A DNA stretch of 64,000 nucleotides from Parasegetibacter sp. NRK P23 (GCF_023721715.1 NZ_JAMDLG010000001.1:3759784-3823783), one strand, 5' to 3'. Shown: positions 1 to 8,991, numbered from the stretch's first letter. The notes: generated by a model not told the origin, from the letters alone. Numbers and translations are program-made.

Positions 1-2083
1 CTCCGTTCGGGATGATTCTGCGTATGCTCTTCACCCCTTCTGGTAGCATTTCTTTTCTTACAGCGGCGGCTTTCAGCAGGTCGGCAAGTTTTTCACCTTC
101 TGCCACCAGTAGTTTTCCCTTCCCGGTTGTTGCCGTAAAAATGCCGGTTGCGGGATCATTCTCAATGGTGAGTTCCTGCATCACTTTTCCGAAGAAAGCC
201 TTTACTTCATCCTGGTTGGCCATGCCGGGCGCGTTTTGAGGCAGGTGCCCGGCAAACACAACGGTGGCGCCTTGCTGCGCAAGGGCGTATAACTTACGTA
301 CGGTAGCCAATGGCATAGACTTCAATTGCGGCACCACGATTACCTGGTATTCCGCTCCGCCCGTTTGGATACGTCCATCCGCTGTTTGGAATGATTCCAG
401 TTGTTTATCAGAAAAAAGATCGAAGGCATACCCGTTTTCCAGCATCCAGGAAGCCGCGTGTTCAAACGGTGTTCCGTCAAAACCTTCCATACCATCAAAA
501 TGATGGAGCATTCCGCCCCGCGCGGTCGGTTCCATCAGGCGATCGTGGAAGGGAAAATACAGCAACACGTCGTTCCCGGGTTTTCCGGCCTGTAAAAACG
601 ACTGGCAACGGGTAACATACTGATTGAGCCAGGCGAAATCTTTCCAGAACGGGTTGTTGGGATGAAAATGAACGGCGGCATAGAACAGCCATCCGGGCCA
701 TGGATCGTTTTGTGGAGAATAGTTGGTGCCGTGGTAAAAGATATGGTTCACGCCACCAATGAAGTATTTATCCAGCACGGCTTTCACATTGGAGAGCGTT
801 GAAATGAAGTGATCGTTGAGCCAGGTGGCCGCCTCGGCCGAAGCCAGTGGTTTCCCCGCCACATGTGCCGCGGAGGTGGCGAACTTGTAACGAAGGATAT
901 TGGTACCTTCCGTTTCCGGGATATCAATGGCGCTGTAGAGATCGAGGATGTTGGCGGGTGAACCGTGCGACTGGTTCCTGATGAGCTTGCCCTGTTTGGC
1001 GGCCCAGTGGTGCCATGGTTGCGTAAACTTTTCCAGGATCAGGTCGGAAATGGTGAGCCTGTAGTCGTGTAGAACACGGATTCGGGTATCTGTATTTTCA
1101 CTGGAAAACAGGTCGGGTAAAAAACGTTCGAGGCGGTAACCTCTTCTTTTGCTGAACTCCTCCAGCAGGTTGGGGGTCCAGTCGCTCTGACCGCGGGCAT
1201 CATCTACTTCATAAGAATCGTTGAACCAGGCCCGCAGGTGGCTCATATCCGTTTTTGCCAGGGAAGTGTTGAATTTCGAGAGGTAGTTATCCAGCGCTTT
1301 CTGTTCAAAATGATCGATCACATTTCCTTCCCCTCCCGGCGCGGAGCGTTCCACCATCTTTCCGTGCAGCCCTTCAAAAAGCGCATATACTTTCCAGTTA
1401 CCAGCGGGGGCGTTCCACTTTATATCCTTCCCATTGGTTACGTTGCTGGAAATATCCATCGACTGCCCGTTTTCGCCGTAGGCGAAAACTTTGATGAGTT
1501 TAAGTGGTTTCGGAAACCGGACCTGGTCGATGGCCAGCGCCTGGAGGTTTTCGTTGTCAGCGATGGGGTCTTTCAACTGATCAGGTTTCAGCGGTTTTCC
1601 ATTTGCGGTACGCACGAAGCCATCGGCGATGAATTCGAGTTGCTGGCTCCATGTTGTTCCACCCGCTACGTCATATTTCTTATGCGTGAGGTATTTGCAG
1701 GCATCTTCAGCGCCAATCCAGGGTCCGCCGAAGGGCCAGCCGGTACCGGTGGCCATATCTATGCCAAGGCCAACCGCTTTCGCTTCATTTAAAGTAAACT
1801 GGAACATTTCCACCCAACGTGGTGAGAGGAAAGGGAGGAAACTGTTTTCAGCTCCCTTTACACCGAAGATGGGCGTGATCTCCAGGCCGCCCAGTCCCGC
1901 GTTTTTGTAGAGGTACATAGAAGCTGCCACGCCTGCTTCAGTAACGGCGCTGCCCTGCCACCACCAACGTGTCCAGGGTTTTGTAGTTGTGGTAACGGCG
2001 GGCCACTGAAGCTGTGCAAAGCTGGTTCCGGCCAATAACAGGAACGCGGCAAGGGTCATTGCCTTTTTTTTCATATCAATCAT
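1..2083 (-). CDS. GH106-type alpha-L-rhamnosidase, C-terminus beyond window
   Basis: The minus strand is open from an ATG at 2083 to the window edge, about 694 codons with no stop seen. The product starts with a signal peptide (second Met at 2074, then a hydrophobic stretch ending near SFAQ) and then TKPWTRWWWQGSAV, the typical N-terminal motif of Glyco_hydro_106. GH106 enzymes release terminal alpha-L-rhamnose from rhamnogalacturonan. The family is usually around 1,000 residues or more, so a third or more is missing here. It starts 25 bp after rhaB and is the last visible gene of the rhamnose operon, so it would supply the rhamnose that the upstream genes consume. Either the Met at 2083 or the one at 2074 could be the start; the second gives a more usual MKKK signal peptide. 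The family call rests on remembered motifs. Confidence 0.85.
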   Translation of the reverse strand, partial: MIDMKKKAMTLAAFLLLAGTSFAQLQWPAVTTTTKPWTRWWWQGSAVTEAGVAASMYLYKNAGLGGLEITPIFGVKGAENSFLPFLSPRWVEMFQFTLNEAKAVGLGIDMATGTGWPFGGPWIGAEDACKYLTHKKYDVAGGTTWSQQLEFIADGFVRTANGKPLKPDQLKDPIADNENLQALAIDQVRFPKPLKLIKVFAYGENGQSMDISSNVTNGKDIKWNAPAGNWKVYALFEGLHGKMVERSAPGGEGNVIDHFEQKALDNYLSKFNTSLAKTDMSHLRAWFNDSYEVDDARGQSDWTPNLLEEFSKRRGYRLERFLPDLFSSENTDTRIRVLHDYRLTISDLILEKFTQPWHHWAAKQGKLIRNQSHGSPANILDLYSAIDIPETEGTNILRYKFATSAAHVAGKPLASAEAATWLNDHFISTLSNVKAVLDKYFIGGVNHIFYHGTNYSPQNDPWPGWLFYAAVHFHPNNPFWKDFAWLNQYVTRCQSFLQAGKPGNDVLLYFPFHDRLMEPTARGGMLHHFDGMEGFDGTPFEHAASWMLENGYAFDLFSDKQLESFQTADGRIQTGGAEYQVIVVPQLKSMPLATVRKLYALAQQGATVVFAGHLPQNAPGMANQDEVKAFFGKVMQELTIENDPATGIFTATTGKGKLLVAEGEKLADLLKAAAVRKEMLPEGVKSIRRIIPNG

Positions 2084-2108
2084 AGCAAAAAGCTTATTAA
2101 CAAACGTG

Positions 2109-3509
2109 TTAAACCCTCACATCCACAGCATAATGCTGCAGGTTGATGAGGTTGTCCGGCACAGGTTTGCTGTTCCAGTACCTGTGAATGGCGAGGGCCG
2201 CGCCCAATGCGGTTGCCTGCGCCACCGATGCGGCATACACATCCAGCTGAGGATATGCCGCGGCCATCAGTTGCATGTAGATGGGATTTTTTCCGAATCC
2301 ACCATCCACGAATAGATTGTTCACCGGCGCTCCGTGCAGTACCAGGTCCGTCGCATACACCTGGGCCTCAGCGATGGAAAACATCAACCGGTGATAAGCC
2401 GTTTCGTAATCGGGAAAATCACTGAGGTCCAGGGTAGAAAAATCTTCTGCCACGGGTCTTTTTTCACTGCGGTCGATCCAATTCGAATGCCTTCCGGTAA
2501 ATTTGCTGATGATGTCGGGGTTGAAGGAAACATTTTTATAGGCATCTTCCTCAACGTTGTAAAAATCCGCCAGACGTTTTACTTCCTGCTCATGGAGATA
2601 GCCTGCAAACAAGCGTGACGCTTTGATGGGCTTTCCCCGGTATTCGAGGTAACAAAGGCAATCATCCTGTAGCTCCTCCACACTCAGTTTAGACTGGTTA
2701 AAAGGGTTGAGGCTGATGCACCATGTCCCGGTGGAGATGAGTAAAAATGGGCTTTTGAATCCTGCGAGGTAGGGGATCAATGCGGCGGAACTATCGTGTA
2801 ATCCTACGCCACAAAGGATCGGGCTTCCCTTCCAGTTGGCGTGCATGGCCTGGTCGGAAGGAAATATAGGCGCGAGCTTGGGAATGATTCCCTCGCGGTA
2901 AAGCCATTCGTGGTAATGGTTCTGCGGGAAGTTCCACAAAGCGGTATGACAACCGATGCTGGTGATATCGGAATACGTTCTACCCGTAAAAAGGTAAGTA
3001 ATGTATTGGGGAAGGTGCAGCGAGAAGCGGATCTTTTCAAACAGCGCCGGCTTCCTGCTCTTCAGCCAGTACAACTGCAGCCCCGAGTTCAGGTTACCCA
3101 AAGTTGGCGATGCCGTGTGCATGGAAAAAGTAACCGCGCCATTGTACCGGCCGTAGAACTCGGCTTCCAGTTCTTTTGGAAATGGCTTGAGGTAATTGTA
3201 AAGGGGCGCCACCGCTTCCCCATTCTTATCGATGTGCACGAAACTCGCCCCGTAAGTGGACACGTTCACCGCTTTTACCAGGATGTCTTTCCGTTGGAAA
3301 AGTTCATCCATGGAGTCGCGTACCCATTTGGTGAGGGCTTGCAGGTTTTCGCAGGCATCACCATCGTCATCGGTGGTTTCTTCGAATTTGGAAGAAGTTT
3401 CTTCCACCACATTATAAGATTCATCAAAGAGGAATCTTTTTTTGTTGGTTTTGCCGATATCGAAGATGGCGATAACCGGTATGGGCGATATGTTGTTTGT
3501 TGCTGGCAT
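2109..3509 (-). CDS. rhaB: Rhamnulokinase, FGGY family
   Basis: This 466-residue FGGY-family sugar kinase phosphorylates L-rhamnulose to L-rhamnulose-1-phosphate in the cytoplasm. The N-terminal phosphate-binding motif FDIGKTNKK lies at residues 16-24. The second-domain motif GVGLHDSSAAL at 234-244 carries the likely catalytic Asp239, and ISTGTWCISL near 258 is the start of the C-terminal ATP-binding domain. Family members also act on fuculose, xylulose or glycerol; rhamnulose is chosen because isomerase, mutarotase, aldolase and transporter genes all lie in the same operon. The gene is separated from rhaI by 238 bp that hold an inverted pair of dispersed repeats, an unusually long gap for this operon. 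Confidence 0.85.
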   Translation of the reverse strand: MPATNNISPIPVIAIFDIGKTNKKRFLFDESYNVVEETSSKFEETTDDDGDACENLQALTKWVRDSMDELFQRKDILVKAVNVSTYGASFVHIDKNGEAVAPLYNYLKPFPKELEAEFYGRYNGAVTFSMHTASPTLGNLNSGLQLYWLKSRKPALFEKIRFSLHLPQYITYLFTGRTYSDITSIGCHTALWNFPQNHYHEWLYREGIIPKLAPIFPSDQAMHANWKGSPILCGVGLHDSSAALIPYLAGFKSPFLLISTGTWCISLNPFNQSKLSVEELQDDCLCYLEYRGKPIKASRLFAGYLHEQEVKRLADFYNVEEDAYKNVSFNPDIISKFTGRHSNWIDRSEKRPVAEDFSTLDLSDFPDYETAYHRLMFSIAEAQVYATDLVLHGAPVNNLFVDGGFGKNPIYMQLMAAAYPQLDVYAASVAQATALGAALAIHRYWNSKPVPDNLINLQHYAVDVRV

Positions 3510-3534
3510 GGGTTATGGCATGCGGTGTTATTTT

Positions 3535-3579
3535 TTCTCGCAATTGCTTCGTGCCTCGCAGCTGCAAAGACGCAAAGGG
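3535..3579 (+). repeat. Dispersed CGCAA-type repeat, forward copy (rhaI-rhaB gap)
   Basis: The copy begins TTCTCGCAATTGCTTCG and ends in GCAAAGACGCAAAGGG. It belongs to the family found again at 5356-5630, 36555-36779 and 62128-62517. It forms the left half of an inverted pair with 3713-3746; the two share a 15-bp GCAAAGACGCAAAGG core. Confidence 0.8.
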
Positions 3580-3712
3580 TTGTTGAGTTTGGGTCGTGTT
3601 GGTGCTTTGGTTAAATGCGTATGATTTATTGCAAATTTTTTATTTATTTAAATTGGTGTTGGTTCTTAAAAGCGTATCGGAGCATTTGCCGCTTCAAACA
3701 AAAAGTTTCGTT

Positions 3713-3746
3713 CCTTGCGTCCTTGCTCCTTTGCGTCTTTGCGTGA
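3713..3746 (-). repeat. Dispersed CGCAA-type repeat, reverse copy (rhaI-rhaB gap)
   Basis: Read on the minus strand this is a run of four 8-bp units (CGCAAAGA, CGCAAAGG, AGCAAGGA, CGCAAGGA) preceded by TCA. It ends just before the rhaI stop codon, so it sits in the 3' untranslated region of rhaI. The 8-bp periodicity recurs in the copies at 5356 and 36555. Confidence 0.8.
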
Positions 3747-3747
3747 C

Positions 3748-5022
3748 CTACAACCCGGTTGAAACAGCTTTCTGACCACGATTCTTTATGAGTTCTTCCC
3801 GCACCTTCAGTTCACGGAACAATTTCAGGGGTTGCAACGCGGCGCCGGAACGAAGCCTGGCCTCAGCTACCAACGGACGCACATCGGTTCTGTAAGCGCC
3901 CTGCAATATTTCCTGGGCCAGCACCACATCATTGTTTTCCTGTGCCTGCTTCAGTGCGGCATTGTCTACCAGTAATGCCTGTGCGTAAGCGATCTGGATG
4001 GCTTCCACCGACTGCAGCAGGTCTTCCAGGGGATCCTTCACATTGTGGGAGGCATCTATCATCCAGGCGAGATCGGTGGCGTGGTTCATACCACGGGCAT
4101 CCATGCCTTCCACGAGCTCCTTGAAAATGAGGAAGAGCTGGTAGGGGTTGATGCTTCCAACGGTAAGGTCATCATCGCCGTATTTAGAATCGTTGAAGTG
4201 GAACCCGCCAAGTTTGCCTTCCATCAGCAACAAAGCAACGATCTGCTCAATGTTGGCATTGGGGAGGTGGTGGCCCAGGTCAACAAGGGTATAAGCCTGC
4301 GGACCAAGTTTCTGTGCGTACAATAAAGACTGTCCCCAATCGCCTACGGTCATGGAGTAGAAATTCGGTTCGAAGGCTTTGTATTCCACGAACATTTTCC
4401 AGTTGGCGGGGAGTGCAGCGTAAATTTCTTTCAACCCTTCCAAAGTACGTTCGTACGCCTGGCGGAAGTTGAGTTGACCGGGGAAGCAGGACCCATCGGA
4501 GAGCCATACGGTGAGGGAATCGGAACCCAGTTCCACCCCATGTTTAATCACTTCAATATTGTGTTCGATGGCCTGTTGGCGCACGGCTTTGTCTACGTGT
4601 TGCAGTGAACCGAATTTGTAGCTCAGTTCCTGTGTGGGCTGGTCCTGGAATGTGTTTGAATTTACGGCATCGAAGCGCAGGCCTTTTTGTGCGGCCAGTG
4701 CGCGGATGTGTTGCGCATTCTCGGGGATATCCCAGGGAATATGCAGGGATATCGCGCCACTGGAGCGGTTCAATTGCTGTAACAGTCCTACATCTTCAAT
4801 TTTTTCTTCGAGGTTACGGGGTTCGCCTCCGCCGGAGAATCTTCCGAAGCGGGTGCCGCCTGTGCCCAATGCCCAACTGGGGATGGCCACCTGGAAATCG
4901 ACCAGCTTTTTCAGGATATCCTCTTTATTTACGAGGTCTGCTGAAACATGGTCGAAGCCTCTTTTATGGGCCTTCAGTTCCGCATCGTTGTGGGCATCCA
5001 GTTGGTATTGTTGAATTTGCAT
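3748..5022 (-). CDS. rhaI: L-rhamnose isomerase, RhaI type
   Basis: This 424-residue TIM-barrel isomerase converts L-rhamnose to L-rhamnulose. It belongs to the RhaI lineage first known from Pseudomonas stutzeri, not to the E. coli RhaA lineage. Likely metal ligands are Glu213 (FVEYKAFEP), Asp248 (LVDLGHHLP) and His275 with nearby Asp278 (GGFHFNDSK). The N-terminal GTGGTRFGRF segment near residues 53-62 is also typical. It starts 9 bp after rhaM and is followed, after a repeat-bearing gap, by rhaB. No truncation is seen. Confidence 0.9.
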   Translation of the reverse strand: MQIQQYQLDAHNDAELKAHKRGFDHVSADLVNKEDILKKLVDFQVAIPSWALGTGGTRFGRFSGGGEPRNLEEKIEDVGLLQQLNRSSGAISLHIPWDIPENAQHIRALAAQKGLRFDAVNSNTFQDQPTQELSYKFGSLQHVDKAVRQQAIEHNIEVIKHGVELGSDSLTVWLSDGSCFPGQLNFRQAYERTLEGLKEIYAALPANWKMFVEYKAFEPNFYSMTVGDWGQSLLYAQKLGPQAYTLVDLGHHLPNANIEQIVALLLMEGKLGGFHFNDSKYGDDDLTVGSINPYQLFLIFKELVEGMDARGMNHATDLAWMIDASHNVKDPLEDLLQSVEAIQIAYAQALLVDNAALKQAQENNDVVLAQEILQGAYRTDVRPLVAEARLRSGAALQPLKLFRELKVREELIKNRGQKAVSTGL

Positions 5023-5031
5023 GGTAAAGAA

Positions 5032-5346
5032 TTAAGCGAGGTGAAAAACTTGTTTTAAGGTAATGCTTACCGGCGAATTATCGGGGTTGGAGGCCATGAT
5101 ATCTTTCATGTACGCCCACCATTTTTTCATCACCGGCTGCTCCGGGAGACGATCTACCGCATCCTGGTCGGCCACGAGCATGGTGGCGAAGAGGATATTC
5201 GTTTCTTCATCCAGGAAGATGGAATAGTCGGATATGCCGGCCTGCTTCAGGAGGTCCTGAAGTTCGGACCATATTTCATCGTGGCGTTTTTTGTAGGCTG
5301 CTTCATTGCCGGGATGAAGGAGCATTTTAAAGGCAACTCGTTTCAT
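5032..5346 (-). CDS. rhaM: L-rhamnose mutarotase
   Basis: This is a small protein of about 104 residues of the RhaM/DUF718 family, which interconverts alpha and beta anomers of L-rhamnose and so feeds the isomerase. MKRVAFKMLLHPG at the N-terminus, YSIFLDEETNILFA in the middle and KKWWAYMKDIM near residue 80 fit the family. The frame stays open upstream to 5388, but that stretch translates part of a dispersed repeat, so I take the Met at 5346; the Met at 5355 is equally possible. It lies 9 bp before rhaI. Confidence 0.88.
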   Translation of the reverse strand: MKRVAFKMLLHPGNEAAYKKRHDEIWSELQDLLKQAGISDYSIFLDEETNILFATMLVADQDAVDRLPEQPVMKKWWAYMKDIMASNPDNSPVSITLKQVFHLA

Positions 5347-5355
5347 TATTTTCAT

Positions 5356-5382
5356 TTCTCGCAACGGCGCAACGACGCAACG
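5356..5382 (+). repeat. Dispersed repeat, forward arm upstream of rhaM
   Basis: The arm starts TTCTCGCAACGGCGCAACG and continues with further CGCAACG units on an 8-bp period. It overlaps the region just upstream of the rhaM start and pairs with 5531-5557 (25 of 27 positions complementary). Confidence 0.85.
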
Positions 5383-5530
5383 AAGCAAGGTTTATAACAT
5401 TCATTTTTTATTTCATTCATAAACGTACGAAGCATTTATGCTGAGTTCATTCCTGGCGCATCTAAACTCAGTGGCCAATATATCAGGAAGTGGCGGAAAC
5501 ATCCAACCAGGAACATACAGCACGTTCTAA

Positions 5531-5557
5531 CGTTGCGCCGTAGCGCCGTTGCGAGAA
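5531..5557 (-). repeat. Dispersed repeat, reverse arm upstream of rhaM
   Basis: This is the inverted partner of 5356-5382, differing at two positions. The 148 bp between the arms hold no gene. The whole 5356-5557 block is an inverted-repeat element between two rhamnose genes. Confidence 0.85.
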
Positions 5558-5570
5558 CCATCCCTCTCCC

Positions 5571-5630
5571 TGCGAGACTGCGAGAAATGTAGCAACTGGA
5601 AGCAGTGCGTAGCACAAAGCAATTGCGTGG
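5571..5630 (-). repeat. Further repeat units after the aldolase gene
   Basis: On the minus strand, 5602-5630 begins CCACGCAATTGCTTTGTGC and then carries CGCACTGC. The same module opens the copies at 3535 and 62128. The bases at 5571-5587 add two TCTCGCAG units. It ends about 20 bp from the aldolase stop codon. Together with 5356-5557 this accounts for most of the 304-bp gap between rhaM and the aldolase gene. Confidence 0.7.
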
Positions 5631-5650
5631 AATCTCTTACGCGTGAACCT

Positions 5651-7771
5651 CTACCGCACAAACGCCGTTGAAACCCCGCCATCCACATTCAGGACGTTCC
5701 CGGTAGATTTATTCAGCATCCCGCCCACGAACACAAAACATGCCGCAGCGATATCTTCCGGAAGAATAATCTCGTTCAGCAAGGTGCGCTTTGCATAGTA
5801 CGCGGGCAATTCAGCTACGGTAACGCCATACGCCTTGGCGCGCCCTTCGGCCCATCCGCTTTCCCATATCTTACTATCGGAAATTACGGCATCAGGGTTC
5901 ACCACGTTCACACGGATCTGGTCTTTGCCGAGTTCAGCGGCGTTCAGTCTGCTCAGGTGGAGCTGTGCCGATTTCGCGGAGCCATAACCTGCGTTGTTGG
6001 GACCAGACATAAGCGCGTTCTTACTTACGATGTTCAGTACATCACCGCCAAAGCCCTGTTTGCGCATGATCTCCACACCGGCCTGTGTTACGAAGAACTG
6101 GCCCTTCACCAGTACATCATAGAGCAGGTCCCAGTCTTTTTCGGTATGCTCTTCGATGGGTTTGGAGATCGAAAGTCCGGCGCAGTTCACGATGATATCC
6201 GCTCCGCCGAAGGCGAGGGCCGCCACGTGGAAGGCGCTGGAAATATCGGATGATTTGGTTACATCGAGGAGTGCGGTTGCGAACACATCATTACCATATT
6301 GCTGCTGGAACTCCGTTTTGGCAGATTCCAGCCGGGCCGCGTCATTGTCGTTCACTACCACGCAGGCGCCTTCGTCGGCAAAACGTTTGGCGATGGCCTT
6401 ACCTATACCTCCGGCGCTGCCAGTTACCAGGGCCACTCTTCCTGAGAGCGCCTTTGGCTTAGGCATACGTTGCAGTTTCGCTTCTTCCAGCAGCCAGTAT
6501 TCGATGTTGAACGCTTCCTGGCGGGGAAGGGAAGTGTAGGAAGAAATGGCTTCCGCTCCACGCATTACGTTGATGGCGTTGATATAAAATTCAGCGGCTA
6601 CGCGCGCTGTTTGTTTGTCTTTCGCGAAGGTGAACATGCCCACGCCGGGGTACAGCAATACCACGGGGTTGGCATCGCGGATGGCCGGACTGTTCGGGTG
6701 TTTACAGGTTTCGTAGTACTCGGTGTACATTTTCCGGTATGCTTCAAACTGGCCGGAAAGTTTTGCTTTGATGGCGCTGTAATCATCCAGGTTTTCATCC
6801 GGGGCGAGGTTCAGCACGAGCGGACTGATTTTCGTGCGGAGGAAGTGATCGGGACAACTGGTACCCAGGGGCGCAAGCCTGTCGAGGTCATTCGAATTGA
6901 TGAACTGGAGCACGCGGTCGTCATCGGTGAAGTGACCGATCATTTTTATTTGTGAAGAGCAGAGTCCGCGCAGTACGGGCGCGAGTTTCGCTGCCTGTGC
7001 AAGGCGTTGTTCCTTCTCGAGTGAAGTAATCTTCTGACCGCCGAAGTCTTCGCCTTTTTTAGCGCGGGCATCTTCAATATACTGCGCGCAGCGTTCCACC
7101 ACTTCAAGGGTGTTCAGGTAACTTTCATAAGCGGTATCGCCCCAGGTGAAAAGCCCATGGGAACCGAGCATGATGCCGCGGATACCGGGGTTTTCGTCAA
7201 GGCATTGCTTCAGTTGAAGCCCCAGGTCGAAACCAGGTTTCTGCCATTCCACCCAGCCGACGCTTCCGTTGAAGAGCTCCTGTGTGATCTTTTTACCGTC
7301 TTTCGCCGCTGCAATGGCAATAGCAGCGTCGGGGTGCAGGTGGTCGATGTGTTTGAACGGAAGAAAGCCGTGCAACGGCGTATCGATGGAAGGCGCTTTG
7401 GAAGCCAGATCATAGATGCAGTGGTTGAACAATTCCACCATTTCATCTTCATGTTCAATGCCGCGGTAGATGTTTTTCAGACTGCACAGGCGGTCCACAT
7501 ACAGCGCCGCCAGACCACTTTTTTTGAGTGTGCCGATATCGCCGCCGCTTCCCTTCACCCACATCACTTCGGTTTCGGTTCCGGTTAAGGGATCTTTGGC
7601 CATGGCCTTGCAGGAGGTGTTGCCCCCGCCATAATTGGTAAGGCGCAGATCGGCGCCGAGCAGATTGGACCTGTATATGAGAAGCGCTACTTCATCACCG
7701 GCCATTTCGGCCGCCTTCGCTTCGTCCCATAAGTAGCTTACATGTTTGAATGTTGCAGTGGTAGTAGACAT
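5651..7771 (-). CDS. Bifunctional rhamnulose-1-phosphate aldolase / short-chain dehydrogenase
   Basis: This 706-residue fusion has a class II aldolase half (about residues 25-270) with zinc-binding histidines in HIDHLHPDA (141-149) and GSHGLFTWG (203-211). Its short-chain dehydrogenase half (about 443-706) carries the NAD site TGSAGGIG at 450-457 and a YGSAK catalytic motif. It would cleave L-rhamnulose-1-phosphate to dihydroxyacetone phosphate and L-lactaldehyde and then oxidise or reduce the lactaldehyde. The architecture matches enzymes described as RhaD/alcohol dehydrogenase fusions or RhaEW. It lies 28 bp after rhaT, so the two are probably co-transcribed. The direction of the dehydrogenase step cannot be told from sequence. 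Confidence 0.9.
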   Translation of the reverse strand: MSTTTATFKHVSYLWDEAKAAEMAGDEVALLIYRSNLLGADLRLTNYGGGNTSCKAMAKDPLTGTETEVMWVKGSGGDIGTLKKSGLAALYVDRLCSLKNIYRGIEHEDEMVELFNHCIYDLASKAPSIDTPLHGFLPFKHIDHLHPDAAIAIAAAKDGKKITQELFNGSVGWVEWQKPGFDLGLQLKQCLDENPGIRGIMLGSHGLFTWGDTAYESYLNTLEVVERCAQYIEDARAKKGEDFGGQKITSLEKEQRLAQAAKLAPVLRGLCSSQIKMIGHFTDDDRVLQFINSNDLDRLAPLGTSCPDHFLRTKISPLVLNLAPDENLDDYSAIKAKLSGQFEAYRKMYTEYYETCKHPNSPAIRDANPVVLLYPGVGMFTFAKDKQTARVAAEFYINAINVMRGAEAISSYTSLPRQEAFNIEYWLLEEAKLQRMPKPKALSGRVALVTGSAGGIGKAIAKRFADEGACVVVNDNDAARLESAKTEFQQQYGNDVFATALLDVTKSSDISSAFHVAALAFGGADIIVNCAGLSISKPIEEHTEKDWDLLYDVLVKGQFFVTQAGVEIMRKQGFGGDVLNIVSKNALMSGPNNAGYGSAKSAQLHLSRLNAAELGKDQIRVNVVNPDAVISDSKIWESGWAEGRAKAYGVTVAELPAYYAKRTLLNEIILPEDIAAACFVFVGGMLNKSTGNVLNVDGGVSTAFVR

Positions 7772-7799
7772 GTTGTGCAGTTTTAACTGAAAGAAAATT

Positions 7800-8873
7800 T
7801 TATGGTTTTAATGAGTTCCCGTAACCTACCAGGATCACGGATGCTATAATGGTAATGATGCCCAGTATCACCAGGTTTTTCGTTTTTGTGCTTACGCCTT
7901 TCCATTCCTTCAATATCAATCCCCACGCATTCGCGACCAGGATGATGAAGGCCATGTGCAGGATCCAGGAACTGGGACCGTTGCCCATTTTACTTTCTCC
8001 CATTCCGTAGAAAAAGAACTGTAAGAACCAGGTGGTTCCCGCCAGCGCACAAAATATAAGGTTGGCGAGGCGGGGCACATTTTTATTGGAATAATCACCA
8101 AAAGTTTTGTTGCGGGCATTGAGCATCAGGCACCAGATGAAGTTCGTGGTCAATCCACCCCAAAGTACCACCACATACGTCACATTGTTCTGGTACAGGA
8201 ATTCGCCTTCTCCCGGATGTGCGGCTTTCCAGATGTTGTTCGCTACTTCTGCGAGCGGCTTCCCCGCTTCCAGCCCGAAATTGAAACAGGCGCTGAGAAT
8301 CCCCGATACGATGGCCACGGTTAATCCGAGGCCGAATTTATATTCGGCGGAAATGCCTTCTCCCTGTGGTATCTCTTTCTCTTTTCTGGTTCCGGCTTTG
8401 CCGCACAGTACGATCCCAAGGATACACACGGCCAGCCCGGCCAGCACGGTAAGCCCCCAGTTCGTGCCTGTCAGCATCCCGATGGTATCTTTTCCTTCAG
8501 ATGGATTGAACTGGTAATAAACGGATGGGATCAGCGCCCCGAACACCATACACAGGCCGAGAATAATGCTGCTTCCCAGCGACACCCCAAGGTACCGCAC
8601 GCCCAACCCGTAGGTAAGTCCGCCAATACCCCAGAGCACCCCGAAAAGATAGGCCAGCCCCAGCGTGCCGCCATCCGCTTCCGCGATGATCTCCGTAAAA
8701 TTTGGAATGGTGAGCCAGGCCGCCAGAGGAGGCACCACCAGCCAGGAGAAGATACCCCCCACCAGCCAATAGGTTTCCCAGGCCCAGCCTTTTACTTTCT
8801 TATAAGGAATATAAAAACTACCGGAAGCAAAACCACCAATGAAATGAAAAATTACACCAAGGATTACAGCCAT
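7800..8873 (-). CDS. rhaT: L-rhamnose-proton symporter
   Basis: This 357-residue inner-membrane protein has about ten hydrophobic helices. Its N-terminus (FHFIGGFASGSFYIPYKKVK) is the RhaT signature, and its length fits the family (about 340-350). It would import L-rhamnose with a proton. It is the first gene of the minus-strand rhamnose operon, divergent from the GntR regulator across 153 bp that contain promoters for both sides. Confidence 0.93.
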   Translation of the reverse strand: MAVILGVIFHFIGGFASGSFYIPYKKVKGWAWETYWLVGGIFSWLVVPPLAAWLTIPNFTEIIAEADGGTLGLAYLFGVLWGIGGLTYGLGVRYLGVSLGSSIILGLCMVFGALIPSVYYQFNPSEGKDTIGMLTGTNWGLTVLAGLAVCILGIVLCGKAGTRKEKEIPQGEGISAEYKFGLGLTVAIVSGILSACFNFGLEAGKPLAEVANNIWKAAHPGEGEFLYQNNVTYVVVLWGGLTTNFIWCLMLNARNKTFGDYSNKNVPRLANLIFCALAGTTWFLQFFFYGMGESKMGNGPSSWILHMAFIILVANAWGLILKEWKGVSTKTKNLVILGIITIIASVILVGYGNSLKP

Positions 8874-8917
8874 GCAAATGAGATTTTCTATATAGCAATC
8901 AAGTCGTTACAAGGGCA

Positions 8918-8925
8918 TAAAGTTA
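8918..8925 (-). promoter_or_regulatory. Candidate -7 box for the rhamnose operon
   Basis: TAACTTTA on the minus strand fits the Bacteroidota -7 consensus TAnnTTTG with one mismatch. It lies about 45 bp upstream of the rhaT start. No clear -33 TTG is visible at the right distance. Confidence 0.4.
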
Positions 8926-8943
8926 GCAGAATCCGGTTCCGGG

Positions 8944-8962
8944 CCATCATGCACCATCATGC
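8944..8962. promoter_or_regulatory. Direct repeat between divergent rhaT and regulator promoters
   Basis: CCATCATGC occurs twice with one base between, so the period is 10 bp, about one helical turn. It ends 3 bp before the -33 box of the regulator gene and lies about 20 bp upstream of the rhaT -7 box. A regulator binding site is possible; nothing proves it. Confidence 0.3.
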
Positions 8963-8965
8963 CTG

Positions 8966-8991
8966 TTGACGGGGAAAAATCCGTAGATTTG
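8966..8991 (+). promoter_or_regulatory. Promoter of the GntR-family regulator
   Basis: TTG at 8966-8968, a 15-nt spacer and TAGATTTG at 8984-8991 form a good Bacteroidota-type promoter. The transcript would start near 8997, giving a leader of about 30 nt before the ATG at 9027. Confidence 0.6.
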
